A program made the translations under genes and the position numbers. The notes below the pieces were generated by a model, which saw only the letters and a list, made by a program, of their open reading frames with translations, was not told where the DNA came from and ran no database searches. From Streptomyces viridochromogenes (GTDB lineage Bacteria; Actinomycetota; Actinomycetes; Streptomycetales; Streptomycetaceae), in contig NZ_LGUR01000228.1 in NCBI RefSeq assembly GCF_001270495.1, positions 1 through 60,614 of the forward strand: 60,614 nucleotides of DNA, read 5' to 3'. This document shows, in pieces, positions 25,697 to 34,759 of the stretch. Position 1 is the stretch's first letter. Each line of letters starts with the position of its first letter.

Positions 25697-27082
25697 TCAG
25701 TTTCCGTACGCCGCGGCCGCGTCGGCTTCCAGCTTCGCTTGCGTGCCCGCGATGTCCGTCGGGTTCTTCAGGAAGTCCTGGAGGGCCTTCCACTCGCCCT
25801 TGCCGGGCGTGCCGCCGAATGCCTGCGGGGCCTGGTCGGACATGTCGAAGCGGAAGTCGTCACCGGAGTCGATGAGCGCCTTGGCGATCTTCTGCTGCAC
25901 CTCGTTCGGATACGCCGAGTTGTCCACGTTCTTGTTCGGCGACAGGTAACCGCCGAGCTTCGCCTGGATCGTCGCCGCGTCCGGGGAGGCGAGCCAGGTG
26001 GCCAGGGCCTGCGCCGCCTTGGAGTCCTGGAGGATGACGGCCGCGTCACCGCCGGAGACGACGGGCGCCGTGTCACCGACGGTCGGGAACGGGAACACCT
26101 TCGCGTCCGTGCCGACCTTCGCCTTGGCCTGGACGATGTTGACCTGGGCGAAGTCGCCCTCGTAGACCATGGCGGCCTTCGGCTGGTCGCCGCCGGTGAA
26201 GACCTGCGTGACGGAGGCCGGGAAGTCCGTCTGGAGCGCGCCGGTCGCGCCGCCCGCCACGTAGTCCTTCTTGCCCCACACCTGGGCGAGCGTGGTGAGC
26301 GCGTCCTTCACGGACGGGTCGGTCCACTTGATCTCGTGCTTGGCCAGCTGGTCGTACTTCTCGGGACCCGCCTGGGAGAGGTAGATGTTCTCGAACCAGT
26401 CGGTGAGGGTCCAGCCTTCGGCGCCACCGACCGAGAACGGTGTGACGCCGGAGTCGTAGACGGTCTGGGCGGTGGCGAGAAGCTCGTCCCACGTCTTGGG
26501 CTCGGTGGCCCCGGCGTTCTCGAAGACCTGGTTGTTGTACCAGATCAGGGACTTGTTGGCGGCCTTGTAGTAGACGCCGTACTGCCTGTTGTCGACCTTG
26601 CCGATGTTCTGCCAGCCCGGCGAGTAGTTCTCCTGGAGCTCCTTGATCGCATCGGCGCCGAGGGGCTTGGCCCACTTCTTGTCGACGGCCTGCTTGATGG
26701 CGCCGGGCTGCGGAAGCATCGCGATGTCCGGCGGCTGGCCGCCCGCCACCTTCGAGCCGAGGAAGTTGATGATCGGGTCCTGTGCGGGCACGAAGGTCAC
26801 CTTGGCGCCCGTGCGTTTCTCGAACTCCGCGAGGACCTGCTTGAAGTTGGCCTGTTCGGCACCGGTCCAGACGGCGGCGACCTCCAGGGACTCGCCGTCC
26901 AGCTTGGGAAGGGTGACGGTGTTGCCGGTCTCCTGGCCGGTCCCGCCCTGCTCGTTGCCGTTGCCGCCGCTGTCGTCATCGCCTCCGCATGCGGTGAGCG
27001 AGACGGCGAGGGCACCTGCGAGTACGGCCGCCGCGGCCCTTGCGGCCCTGCTTGTCCGGTTCTTGCTGCTCGTGCTGCGCAT
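25697..27082 (-). CDS. Sugar-binding lipoprotein of ABC transporter
   Basis: The 461-residue solute-binding protein has a signal peptide and lipobox (AVSLTACGG, Cys about residue 28), then a Gly/Asn/Asp linker and a family 1 binding fold (EVAAVWTGAEQANFKQVLAEF, GGAEGWTLTDWFENIYLSQ). It captures a sugar outside the cell and hands it to the MalF/MalG pair encoded downstream. ATG at 27082 is chosen for the signal peptide; the frame is open upstream to 27343 without family likeness. A perfect palindrome lies 24 bp before the start. The sugar is unknown; alpha-glucosides or xylosides are possible. Confidence 0.92.
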   Translation of the reverse strand: MRSTSSKNRTSRAARAAAAVLAGALAVSLTACGGDDDSGGNGNEQGGTGQETGNTVTLPKLDGESLEVAAVWTGAEQANFKQVLAEFEKRTGAKVTFVPAQDPIINFLGSKVAGGQPPDIAMLPQPGAIKQAVDKKWAKPLGADAIKELQENYSPGWQNIGKVDNRQYGVYYKAANKSLIWYNNQVFENAGATEPKTWDELLATAQTVYDSGVTPFSVGGAEGWTLTDWFENIYLSQAGPEKYDQLAKHEIKWTDPSVKDALTTLAQVWGKKDYVAGGATGALQTDFPASVTQVFTGGDQPKAAMVYEGDFAQVNIVQAKAKVGTDAKVFPFPTVGDTAPVVSGGDAAVILQDSKAAQALATWLASPDAATIQAKLGGYLSPNKNVDNSAYPNEVQQKIAKALIDSGDDFRFDMSDQAPQAFGGTPGKGEWKALQDFLKNPTDIAGTQAKLEADAAAAYGN

Positions 27083-27106
27083 GACTGCCCCGTTCTTCGT
27101 GCATCG

Positions 27107-27118
27107 TCGAACGTTCGA
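27107..27118. promoter_or_regulatory. LacI-type operator candidate before the sugar ABC operon
   Basis: TCGAACGTTCGA is a perfect 12-bp palindrome centred on CG, the usual form of LacI/GalR-family sites. It stands 24 bp upstream of the binding-protein ATG, where a repressor would block initiation. Confidence 0.6.
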
Positions 27119-27285
27119 GCGCTGTCCCGTGCGATCTGGTCTACGCCTTGGGTTTGGGGGCGGCAAGACCGCGTCCGCTGTCAAGCGGGGGATCGTGACC
27201 GCCTCGTGACCAGGCCGTGTGTCTGCGACGGCTGGACCGAAGACGTACGGGTACGCGGGGGCTCGCGTCCCTGAGGGCTGTGCCC

Positions 27286-27362
27286 TCAGACCCTTGCTAT
27301 CGGCCTGAACGGCCTCGTCCTCAAGCTCCCCCGGAGGGGGCACCCCCGGACGGGCTGAAGTT
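27286..27362. repeat. Dispersed intergenic repeat, partial copy
   Basis: The phrases GGCCTCGTCCTCAAG and CGGACGGGCTGAAG match the distal part of the repeats at 105-335 and 34515-34650. Between them lies an inverted repeat CCCCCGGAGGGGGCACCCCCGG. It fills most of the space between the ABC operon promoter and the end of the FHA-ATPase gene; the rest of 27119-27374 shows nothing else. Confidence 0.6.
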
Positions 27363-27374
27363 TGCCGACCGGCG

Positions 27375-30300
27375 TCACAGGAGGGACGGCACCCCGGCCG
27401 CCGAGACCTGCCGGGCCGCCCTCTCCAGCGCGCTGGCCAGCAACGCCAGATCCGTGGGGCCGTTGCCCAGCTCGCGGACCGGGCGCCGGGCCGGCGGATC
27501 GCCCATGCGGTGCCACTCCAGCGGCACGACCGTGGGCCGCAGCGTCGCCGTCCGCGGGATACGCCCCGTGACCCGGCCGCCCTGGAACGGCACCACTCTG
27601 CCGTCCGCCCGGGTCAGCCGCCCGCGCCCCGGCGCCGGCTCGTCCGGGCCCGCCGCCACCGCGTCCAGCGTCACCCGCAGCGTCGCCCGTCGCGCCGGCT
27701 CCGACTCCGCCGTACGGCCCCCGATCCCCGCGGCGGCCACCAGATGCACCCCGAGCCGCTCGCCCTCCCGGGCCACGGCCTCCAACGCGCGTATCACCGA
27801 ACCCGCGGCGGGCCTGCCCGTCGACCCCAGCGCGGGCGAGACCAGCGCGTCCAGGTCGTCGACGACCACGACCAGCCGGGGCAGCGGCGGCACGGCCTCC
27901 GCCTCGGCCTGCCGACGGGCCGCCCCCGGCCGCAGCCGGATGGTGGAACTGGACGGTGAGTCCAGATCCCCCGTGAAGTCACCGGCCCCGGAACCGGTGC
28001 CGTGCCCGGCGCCGCCACCCGCCGCGCGCTGCGCGACCACTCGGCCCGACAGCGTCCGACCGGTGTGCCACTCGGCGAAGTCGGACCGCCCGAGCAGCTC
28101 GGCGCGCCGCTTCAGCTCGGCGCTGAGCGACTGGGCGAACTCCCGCATACGGACGGGGTCGTTGGCGGTGAGGTGGGTGGTGACATGGGGGACGTCCGTG
28201 CAGACCCGCAGCCCGTCACCGTGTCCTTCGCCCGCGCCGACGCCGTCCCGGCCGTCGATCAGCACGACACCCAGCCGGTCCGGCCGCTCGGCCGCGGCCA
28301 GCGAGGCGACGACGGCCCGCAGCAGCTCCGTACGCCCGCTGCCGGGCGGCCCCTCGATCAGCAGGTGCGGTCCGTCGGCGCCGAGGTCCGCGCCGACCGG
28401 TCCGCGCGGCCCGGCCCCGAGCACGGCGCACGCCCGCCCGCCGAGGGCCTCCGGGTCGTCGGCCGCGTCCGCCCACCGCGCCATCAGCGACGCCGGGGTG
28501 GCCCGGGCCAGCCCCAGCTCGTCCAGCAGCCGCGCCGCCTGAGGCAACGGCACGGACACGCGCGCGTGGCGCTCCCCGGCGGCCCCCTCCGTACGCAACG
28601 GCGCCAGCGCCCGCGCGAACCGCTCCGCCCAGGCGAGGGAAACGGCGTCCACGGCGGCGACGGTGCCGTGCCCGACGGGACCGTGGGTGGGGGCGGGAGT
28701 GGGAGTGGGAGCGGAGGCAGCGGACGTGGTGGGGCCGGGCCCGGCGGTGCCGGTGCTCAACGGGCTGTGGCCGAACGGGCCGTGTGTGCCCGGGCCGTGG
28801 CCTGTCGTGTCGTGCTCCGCGGAGGTGCGGCCGCCAGGGCCCTGAACGGCGGCACCCGTCCGGGACGCGTCCACCGCGCGCGGGTGGGTCTGCGCCCCGC
28901 TCCCGGCCTGAGTGACCGTCGGGACCGCCCCGGCCCGCGCCACCCGCACCAGCCGCAGCGCCGTCGCCACATCACCGCTGAGCAGCCCGACCGCCCCGCA
29001 CTCCCGGAACGCCGGCGCCGCCGTGCACGCCGCCTCATAGGTCTCCGTCACCGGCGACGCGGGCGAGGCCGCAGCCGTCTCGGCGAGGCACACGACGTGA
29101 ATGCCGGCCCGCGGACCCTCCAGCGCCAGCCGTGCCACCGCCTTGCGCAGGTCGGCGCCTCCGGGGTCGCCATCCACGACGACCACCGTGTACGGCCCCG
29201 CGAATCCGCCCGCCGCCCCGTCGGCCGGGTCGTCGTCCTGGGCCCAGGAGGGCCGGTGACCGGCACGCCGGGCCGCCCCCTGACCGTCCGTGACGGTGAC
29301 GGGCGGCGGTGCGGAGCTCGCCCCGGCGACCCCGTCCCCCGTCTCCGCCGTCAGGTCCTCCAGCCGCCGCAGCAACTCCTCCGTGCGGGCCGTCGCCTGT
29401 TCGCGGTCGTAGGCCAGCAGCAGGCGGCAGTCCTGGCCGTGCCCGGGGCGGACATGCGGGAGCCAGCCCAGCCACGCCCACTCGGCGGTGCGCTCCTCCA
29501 GAGGGCGGGAGCGGTCCGCGCTGATCAGGACCGTCTCCAGAACGTCGGGTGAGTGCAGCGCGGCGAGCTGGGCGATCACCGCGCGGGCCAGCCCGGCGAG
29601 CCGCTCGCGCGGACCGGCCAGACCCAGTGCCCCGACCTCACGCAGATCGGCGGTCACCGGGACGGCGGGCAGCAGGCCCGACCCGTCGGGCGCCGCACGG
29701 TCGGCCGTGCCGAGCCGCACGGTGAGGGACTCCGGGTGGCCTGGGGCGCGCTCCCACAGCCGGGGTCCGGGGCCCAGGGCCGTCAGCAGCAGTGACGCGG
29801 GGTCCGGCCAGGTCTCCGGCAGCCGGGAGCTGTTGGCCGCCGAGGGGCGCCCCGGCGACTCGGCGGGCGGCACGTCGTCGTACCTCTCATCCCCGGTCGC
29901 CGCTCCCTGCTCGCCGCGTCCGCCCGTCAGCCGCCGCGCCCATGCCGTGAGTCCACCGCGCCTGCGCACGCCGGGCGGCACGTCGGTGCCCCGCAGCGGG
30001 GTGCCCTTGCGGCGGCTGCCGGCGCCTCCGTCCTCGGGGCTCCCGCCTTCGTCCTCGTAACTCCCGTGGAGCGCGCCCACTCCGAAACCCGCGCCGTGTG
30101 TGTCGCCCGCGCGCGGTCCCGGAAGCGGTCCGTCGGACCCGCCGTCCCGTTCGATCCGCGGTGCCCCGCCCTGCACCGGCACGCTGGGCGGCTCGACCGG
30201 GCCGCGGTCCCGGGCGGTCGTGTCGCCGCCGTCCGCCACGCGCGCGTGGGGCACCGGCGCTCCGGCTCCTGAGGGCGCGGCAGGGCGGCCGTCGCTCTGC

Positions 30301-30986
30301 GGGCCGGTGACCGCGGCCACGCCCTGGTCGGCTGCGGCAGGGACGCGTGTGTGCCCCTCCCCGTCCGGCTCCGTCCGCACCCGTGCCCCCGGGCCCCCGG
30401 CCGGAGCCAGCCGCAGCGCCGACTCGCCGATCCGCAGCAGCGCCCCCGGCGCGAACCGCACCGGGCGGGTGGTCACGCGCGTCCCGTCCAGCGTCGTGCC
30501 GTTCGTGGAGCCGAGGTCGGCGACCGAGACGCGGCCGTCGGCGGCGACCGTGACCGCGCAGTGCAGCCGCGAGACGTCCGGGTCGTCGAGCGGCACGTCG
30601 GCCTCGGCGGAGCGGCCGATGCGGATCTCGCCGCCGTGCAGGAGATGGACCCCGCCCGCGTCCGGGCCGGCCACGACCTGGAGCTGGGTCGGGGCGTCGT
30701 CCAGCTCGGGGTGGGGTTCGGGCGCTGCCGGGGCGCCCAGGGACAGCACCGCGCCGTCTATCAGCGGCGGTTCGCCGAGTGTGCTGCGCCGGTCGTCGAG
30801 CCGCTCCGCGCCCGCGTACAGCACGACCGGCCCGTCGCCCCCGGACACCGCCGAGGCGAGCGCCGACGCCACCGCGGCCAGGGCCGTGCCCGCCGGCGCC
30901 GTGACCAGCACGTCGCAGCTGGCGGCGCGGCCTCGCACCGGGGCAGGCGGGGCCAGCGGGTCTACGACGGTCAGCCGGATCTGCAT
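27375..30986 (-). CDS. FHA-domain FtsK/SpoIIIE-like (EssC-like) ATPase
   Basis: The 1203-residue protein has an N-terminal ubiquitin-like segment (1-85) and an FHA domain (about 100-195; IRIGRSAEAD, SRLHC, GSTNGTTLDG) that should bind phosphothreonine. Then come a long disordered Pro/Gly region, a degenerate first FtsK-like domain (about 455-630) and a second one with P-loop GPPGSGRTEL at 879-888 and Walker B LVVVVDDLD near 1040. No transmembrane helix is obvious. The order FHA-FtsK-FtsK recalls EssC/EccC of type VII secretion, but no other secretion gene is nearby. It is divergent from two Ser/Thr kinases whose products could phosphorylate its partners. ATG at 30986. Confidence 0.82.
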   Translation of the reverse strand: MQIRLTVVDPLAPPAPVRGRAASCDVLVTAPAGTALAAVASALASAVSGGDGPVVLYAGAERLDDRRSTLGEPPLIDGAVLSLGAPAAPEPHPELDDAPTQLQVVAGPDAGGVHLLHGGEIRIGRSAEADVPLDDPDVSRLHCAVTVAADGRVSVADLGSTNGTTLDGTRVTTRPVRFAPGALLRIGESALRLAPAGGPGARVRTEPDGEGHTRVPAAADQGVAAVTGPQSDGRPAAPSGAGAPVPHARVADGGDTTARDRGPVEPPSVPVQGGAPRIERDGGSDGPLPGPRAGDTHGAGFGVGALHGSYEDEGGSPEDGGAGSRRKGTPLRGTDVPPGVRRRGGLTAWARRLTGGRGEQGAATGDERYDDVPPAESPGRPSAANSSRLPETWPDPASLLLTALGPGPRLWERAPGHPESLTVRLGTADRAAPDGSGLLPAVPVTADLREVGALGLAGPRERLAGLARAVIAQLAALHSPDVLETVLISADRSRPLEERTAEWAWLGWLPHVRPGHGQDCRLLLAYDREQATARTEELLRRLEDLTAETGDGVAGASSAPPPVTVTDGQGAARRAGHRPSWAQDDDPADGAAGGFAGPYTVVVVDGDPGGADLRKAVARLALEGPRAGIHVVCLAETAAASPASPVTETYEAACTAAPAFRECGAVGLLSGDVATALRLVRVARAGAVPTVTQAGSGAQTHPRAVDASRTGAAVQGPGGRTSAEHDTTGHGPGTHGPFGHSPLSTGTAGPGPTTSAASAPTPTPAPTHGPVGHGTVAAVDAVSLAWAERFARALAPLRTEGAAGERHARVSVPLPQAARLLDELGLARATPASLMARWADAADDPEALGGRACAVLGAGPRGPVGADLGADGPHLLIEGPPGSGRTELLRAVVASLAAAERPDRLGVVLIDGRDGVGAGEGHGDGLRVCTDVPHVTTHLTANDPVRMREFAQSLSAELKRRAELLGRSDFAEWHTGRTLSGRVVAQRAAGGGAGHGTGSGAGDFTGDLDSPSSSTIRLRPGAARRQAEAEAVPPLPRLVVVVDDLDALVSPALGSTGRPAAGSVIRALEAVAREGERLGVHLVAAAGIGGRTAESEPARRATLRVTLDAVAAGPDEPAPGRGRLTRADGRVVPFQGGRVTGRIPRTATLRPTVVPLEWHRMGDPPARRPVRELGNGPTDLALLASALERAARQVSAAGVPSLL

Positions 30987-31355
30987 CGGCGTCAGCGGTC
31001 CCTTCTGCGCGGGCGCGGACCAGGGCCCGTCTGATGGATCTCCCCACCCCACACGAGCACATCGGCCAGTACTGCACGCATCCTCGCACCTGCCACTGAC
31101 AACGCGCCCCCCGCCCGAAGGTAAGTGATCTTGATTGGTCGGCTCTGCCCGCAAAAGTGCCTGACAAGTGCACTGCCGGCGATCAGTTGAGATCGCTCAC
31201 TTCCGCTTGCGGCAACCACGAGACTGAGCCGAGCGTCTTTCCTTCGAACATGTACGGGAAGCCGTACGTAAGACGGACAGAATGACGACAAGCCGGTGTC
31301 CGGGGGCACGGCACTACAGTGGTTCGGAACGTAGGCAAGCAGCAGGGAGCGCGAC
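30987..31355. promoter_or_regulatory. Divergent promoter region of the FHA-ATPase and pkaA
   Basis: This 369-bp gap is clearly less GC-rich than its surroundings. It holds TACAGT at 31315-31320, a plausible -10 for pkaA about 36 bp before its GTG. It also has an inverted repeat GTACGGGAAGCCGTAC at 31252-31267 and the dyad GATC-AGTTGA-GATC at 31180-31193. No -35 of standard spacing is convincing. No gene is supported in it. Confidence 0.45.
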
Positions 31356-33020
31356 GTGCGGCCGGTAGGCAGCAAGTACTTCCTCGAGGAGCCGCTCGGT
31401 CGCGGCGCCACGGGGACCGTCTGGCGAGCCCGCCAGCGGGAGACCGCGGGTGCCGAGGCGGCCGTGCAGGGGCAGCCCGGCGAGACCGTCGCGATCAAGG
31501 TCCTCAAGGAGGAGCTCGCCAGTGACGCGGACATCGTCATGCGCTTCCTGCGGGAGCGCTCCGTCCTGCTGCGCCTGACCCACCCGAACATCGTCCGGGT
31601 CCGCGACCTGGTCGTCGAGGGTGAGCTGCTGGCTCTGGTCATGGACCTCGTCGACGGCCCCGACCTGCACCGCTACCTCCGCGAGAACGGCCCCTTCACC
31701 CCGGTCGCCGCCGCCCTGCTCACCGCGCAGATCGCCGACGCCCTCGCCGCCAGCCACGCCGACGGCGTCGTCCACCGCGACCTGAAGCCCGCCAACGTCC
31801 TGCTCCAGCAGAACGGCGGCCAGATGCACCCGATGCTGACCGACTTCGGCATCGCCCGCCTCGCCGACTCCCCGGGCCTGACCCGCACCCACGAGTTCGT
31901 CGGCACGCCCGCGTACATCGCGCCCGAGTCCGCCGAGGGCCGCCCGCAGACCTCCGCGGTAGACATCTACGGCGCCGGCATCCTCCTCTACGAGCTGGTG
32001 ACCGGCCGTCCCCCGTTCGGCGGCGGTTCCGCCCTGGAGGTCCTGCACCAGCACCTCAGCGCCGAGCCGCGCCGCCCGTCCACGGTCCCCGACCCGCTCT
32101 GGACGGTCATAGAACGCTGCCTGCGCAAGAGCCCCGACGAAAGGCCCAGCGCCGAGAACCTCGCCCGCGGCCTGCGCGTCGTCGCCGAGGGCATCGGCGT
32201 GCACGCGAACTCCGCGCAGATCGCCGCGGCCGAGGGCGTCGCCGCACTGCTCGCCCCCGACCCCGCACCGGCCACCGTGCCGGGCTCCGCCGACCCCACC
32301 CAGGTGCTGCAGCACGGGGCGCCCCCCGGGGCGTACGACCCGAACGGCGCCACCAGCGTCCTGCCGCACACCGGCGCCCCCGGCCCGGCGGGCGCCGCCG
32401 ACCCGACGGCCGTCATGCCGTCGATGCCACCGGGACCTCCCGGCGGGCAGCCCGGTCAACCCGGCCCCGAGGAGCCGCACCCCTGGCAGAACCAGCTGCG
32501 CGCCGCCCGGGACCGCAACGAGCAGACGCAGGTCCAGTACCTCGACCCCGACCAGGACCCGCTGCGCCGACGCCCGCAGCGCCAGGTCGCCCGCCCGCAG
32601 CAGCCGCCGCACCCCCAGCAGCAGCGGCCCCCGCAGGGCCGCGGACAGCAGGGCTACGGCCACCCGCAGCAGCACCAGCCGCAGCAATACGCCCCACCGC
32701 GTCAGCCGCAGCAGCAGCCCCAGCGGTACGCCCCGCCGTCCACCCCGGAGCCGCAGCGGCCGCAGCGCGAGCCGCGTCAGCCGCGTCAGCGCAGCGCCAA
32801 CCCGATGCGGATCCCCGGGCTCGGCTGCCTCAAGGGGTGCCTGTTCACGATCATCATCCTCTTCGTCGCGGGCTGGCTGATCTGGGAGCTGAGCCCCTTG
32901 CAGGAATGGATCGGCACGGGCAAGGGCTACTGGGATCAGCTCAGCGAATGGTTCAGCACCGTGACCGGGTGGATCGGGGACCTGGGCGGGGGTTCGGGCG
33001 GAGGCTCGGGCACCAACTGA
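31356..33020 (+). CDS. pkaA: Transmembrane Ser/Thr protein kinase PkaA
   Basis: The 554-residue PknB-type kinase has a Gly-rich loop GRGATGTVW (16-24), Lys48 in VAIK, HRDLKPAN with Asp142, and DFG at 163-165. The activation segment is followed by GTPAYIAPE. A 14-residue Gly/Ala/Glu insert (31-44) lies between the Gly loop and Lys48. The region 300-480 is Pro/Gln-rich with many PQQ repeats, followed by one membrane helix (about 495-512) and a short Trp-containing outer tail. GTG at 31356 follows AGGGAG. Name by synteny with pkaA-pkaB-prfB of S. coelicolor. Confidence 0.9.
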   Translation: MRPVGSKYFLEEPLGRGATGTVWRARQRETAGAEAAVQGQPGETVAIKVLKEELASDADIVMRFLRERSVLLRLTHPNIVRVRDLVVEGELLALVMDLVDGPDLHRYLRENGPFTPVAAALLTAQIADALAASHADGVVHRDLKPANVLLQQNGGQMHPMLTDFGIARLADSPGLTRTHEFVGTPAYIAPESAEGRPQTSAVDIYGAGILLYELVTGRPPFGGGSALEVLHQHLSAEPRRPSTVPDPLWTVIERCLRKSPDERPSAENLARGLRVVAEGIGVHANSAQIAAAEGVAALLAPDPAPATVPGSADPTQVLQHGAPPGAYDPNGATSVLPHTGAPGPAGAADPTAVMPSMPPGPPGGQPGQPGPEEPHPWQNQLRAARDRNEQTQVQYLDPDQDPLRRRPQRQVARPQQPPHPQQQRPPQGRGQQGYGHPQQHQPQQYAPPRQPQQQPQRYAPPSTPEPQRPQREPRQPRQRSANPMRIPGLGCLKGCLFTIIILFVAGWLIWELSPLQEWIGTGKGYWDQLSEWFSTVTGWIGDLGGGSGGGSGTN

Positions 33021-33072
33021 CCCGGGCACCAACTGACTTCCGCGCACCAACTGACTTTCGCGCATCAACTGA
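33011..33072 (+). repeat. Tandem repeat of the pkaA 3' end
   Basis: CACCAACTGA, which includes the last codons and stop of pkaA, recurs at 33011-33020, 33027-33036, 33045-33054 and (as CATCAACTGA) 33063-33072. Each copy contains a TGA. It looks like slippage-type amplification at the gene end. Confidence 0.75.
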
Positions 33073-33266
33073 CCGGCGGCGGCGTGAGCGTCGGCTGGTT
33101 TGGTTCTTTGTCGACATCTGGCGGGTGATTTCCGCCTCCGCGGTGAACGTTGGGTTCCTGGGCGCGTAGTTTTGTCGACCAAGGGTCCCGGTTTTGTCGG
33201 CTGGGGGTCCGGGGGACGGCCCCCGGAGTGACGCAGCGCGACACACGCGTCGTCGTAGGAGCAGTC

Positions 33267-34508
33267 TTGGCACGGAAGATCGGCAGCCGGTACACCGCCA
33301 ACCAGATCCTGGGGCGGGGCAGCGCCGGCACGGTGTGGCTGGGCGAGGGACCCGAGGGGCCCGTCGCCATCAAGCTGCTGCGCGAGGATCTCGCGTCCGA
33401 CCAGGAACTCGTCGGACGCTTCGTGCAGGAGCGCACGGCGCTGCTCGGCCTCGAACACCCGAACGTCGTCTCCGTCCGCGACCTGGTGGTCGACGGCAAC
33501 GACCTCGCGCTGGTGATGGACCTGGTCCGGGGCACGGACCTGCGCACCCGGCTCGACCGGGACCGACGGCTCGCGCCCGAGGCGGCGGTGGCGATCGTCG
33601 CGGACGTCGCGGACGGGCTCGCGGCGGCGCACGCCGCCGGGGTCGTGCACCGGGACGTGAAGCCGGAGAACGTGCTGCTGGACATGCAGGGCCCGCTGGG
33701 ACCGGGCGGCGCCCACCCGGCCCTGCTGACGGACTTCGGTGTGGCGAAACTCATCGACTCACCGCGCCGTACGCGCGCCACGAAGATCATCGGGACGCCG
33801 GACTACCTGGCGCCGGAGATCGTGGAGGGCCTGCCCCCGCGGGCGGCGGTCGACATCTACGCCCTCGCCACGGTCCTGTACGAGCTGCTGGCGGGCTTCA
33901 CGCCGTTCGGCGGCGGCCACCCCGGAGCGGTCCTGCGCCGCCATGTCACCGAGACGGTGGTGCCCCTGCCCGGCATCCCCGACGAGCTGTGGCAGCTGAT
34001 CGTGCAGTGCCTCGCGAAGGCGCCGGCCTCGCGGCTGCGGGCCTCGGAGCTCGGGGTGCGGCTGCGGGAGCTGCTGCCGCTGATCGCCGGGATGCCGCCG
34101 CTGGACGTGGACGAGCCGGACGCCGAGTCCGCGGAGGAGGAGGCTCCGGCCGCGGAGGAAGCGGCGCCGGTGGGGGAGCGGGTGCGGCGGCGGGGCGCGG
34201 TGCCTCTGGTGCCGGGGGCGAAGCCGGCCGACTCCAACCGGGACACGCATACGTCGATGAGGGTGCCGGGGCCCGACGAGCTGGCCGGGGGTGCGCGGGG
34301 TACGGCTCGGGTGCCGCGGGCGGCCGGTGCGCCGCGGCCGGGGTCGGCGCGGCATCGGGCGGCGACGCGGCGACGGCGGGTGGTGCTCGGGGCGGCCGCG
34401 GTGGCGCTGGTCGCGGCGGCGGGTGTGGGTACGTGGCTGGCGACCTCCGGTGACGACGCGGACGCGACCCCGCAGGACACGCAGAACTCGGCCCCGGCAG
34501 CGCCCTGA
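33267..34508 (+). CDS. pkaB: Transmembrane Ser/Thr protein kinase PkaB
   Basis: The 413-residue kinase has GRGSAGTVW (16-24), Lys36 in VAIK, HRDVKPEN with Asp130 and DFG at 156-158, then GTPDYLAPE. A membrane helix lies near the C-terminus (VVLGAAAVALVAAAGVGTWLA, about 378-398) with a short Asp/Thr-rich outer tail and no PASTA repeats. TTG at 33267 is chosen because it follows GGAG at good spacing and places the Gly loop as in PkaA; the frame is open to 33150. It lies 246 bp downstream of pkaA, so it may have its own promoter. Confidence 0.9.
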   Translation: MARKIGSRYTANQILGRGSAGTVWLGEGPEGPVAIKLLREDLASDQELVGRFVQERTALLGLEHPNVVSVRDLVVDGNDLALVMDLVRGTDLRTRLDRDRRLAPEAAVAIVADVADGLAAAHAAGVVHRDVKPENVLLDMQGPLGPGGAHPALLTDFGVAKLIDSPRRTRATKIIGTPDYLAPEIVEGLPPRAAVDIYALATVLYELLAGFTPFGGGHPGAVLRRHVTETVVPLPGIPDELWQLIVQCLAKAPASRLRASELGVRLRELLPLIAGMPPLDVDEPDAESAEEEAPAAEEAAPVGERVRRRGAVPLVPGAKPADSNRDTHTSMRVPGPDELAGGARGTARVPRAAGAPRPGSARHRAATRRRRVVLGAAAVALVAAAGVGTWLATSGDDADATPQDTQNSAPAAP

Positions 34509-34514
34509 CCTTCC

Positions 34515-34650
34515 TCGCCCCCGCCGCCCCTACCCGTCCCATCCCTTGAAGGGGCGCTGCCCCTTCGACCCCGCCAGGGGGCTCCGCCCCCTGGACCCCC
34601 ATCGGCCTGCGGCCTCGTCCTCAAACGCCGGACGGGCTGGAGATGCACGG
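34515..34650. repeat. Dispersed intergenic repeat, copy after pkaB
   Basis: This copy is almost identical to 105-168 over its first 64 bases, and ends with CCTCGTCCTCAAACGCCGGACGGGCTG. It starts seven bases after the pkaB stop. The inverted repeats within it (CCCTTGAAGGGG, CAGGGGGCTCCGCCCCCTG) could end pkaB transcription. Confidence 0.75.
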
Positions 34651-34759
34651 ACCGGCGCCGGGGGGCGGGCCTTCTGTGGGTGGGTGAGGCCGGACGGGCT
34701 GAGTGGGCGGCCCAGGGCGCCCGGGGCTCGCCGCTTGGCGGAGCCGTTACGCTGGAGGC

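Noticed and set aside
28002..29552. A 516-codon rightward frame within the FHA-ATPase gene
   Set aside because: Antisense to the ATPase with its P-loop; no family features.
30992..31642. A leftward 216-codon frame covering the pkaA promoter and start
   Set aside because: It is antisense to pkaA for most of its length and rich in Ser/Arg; the intergenic part has no coding bias.
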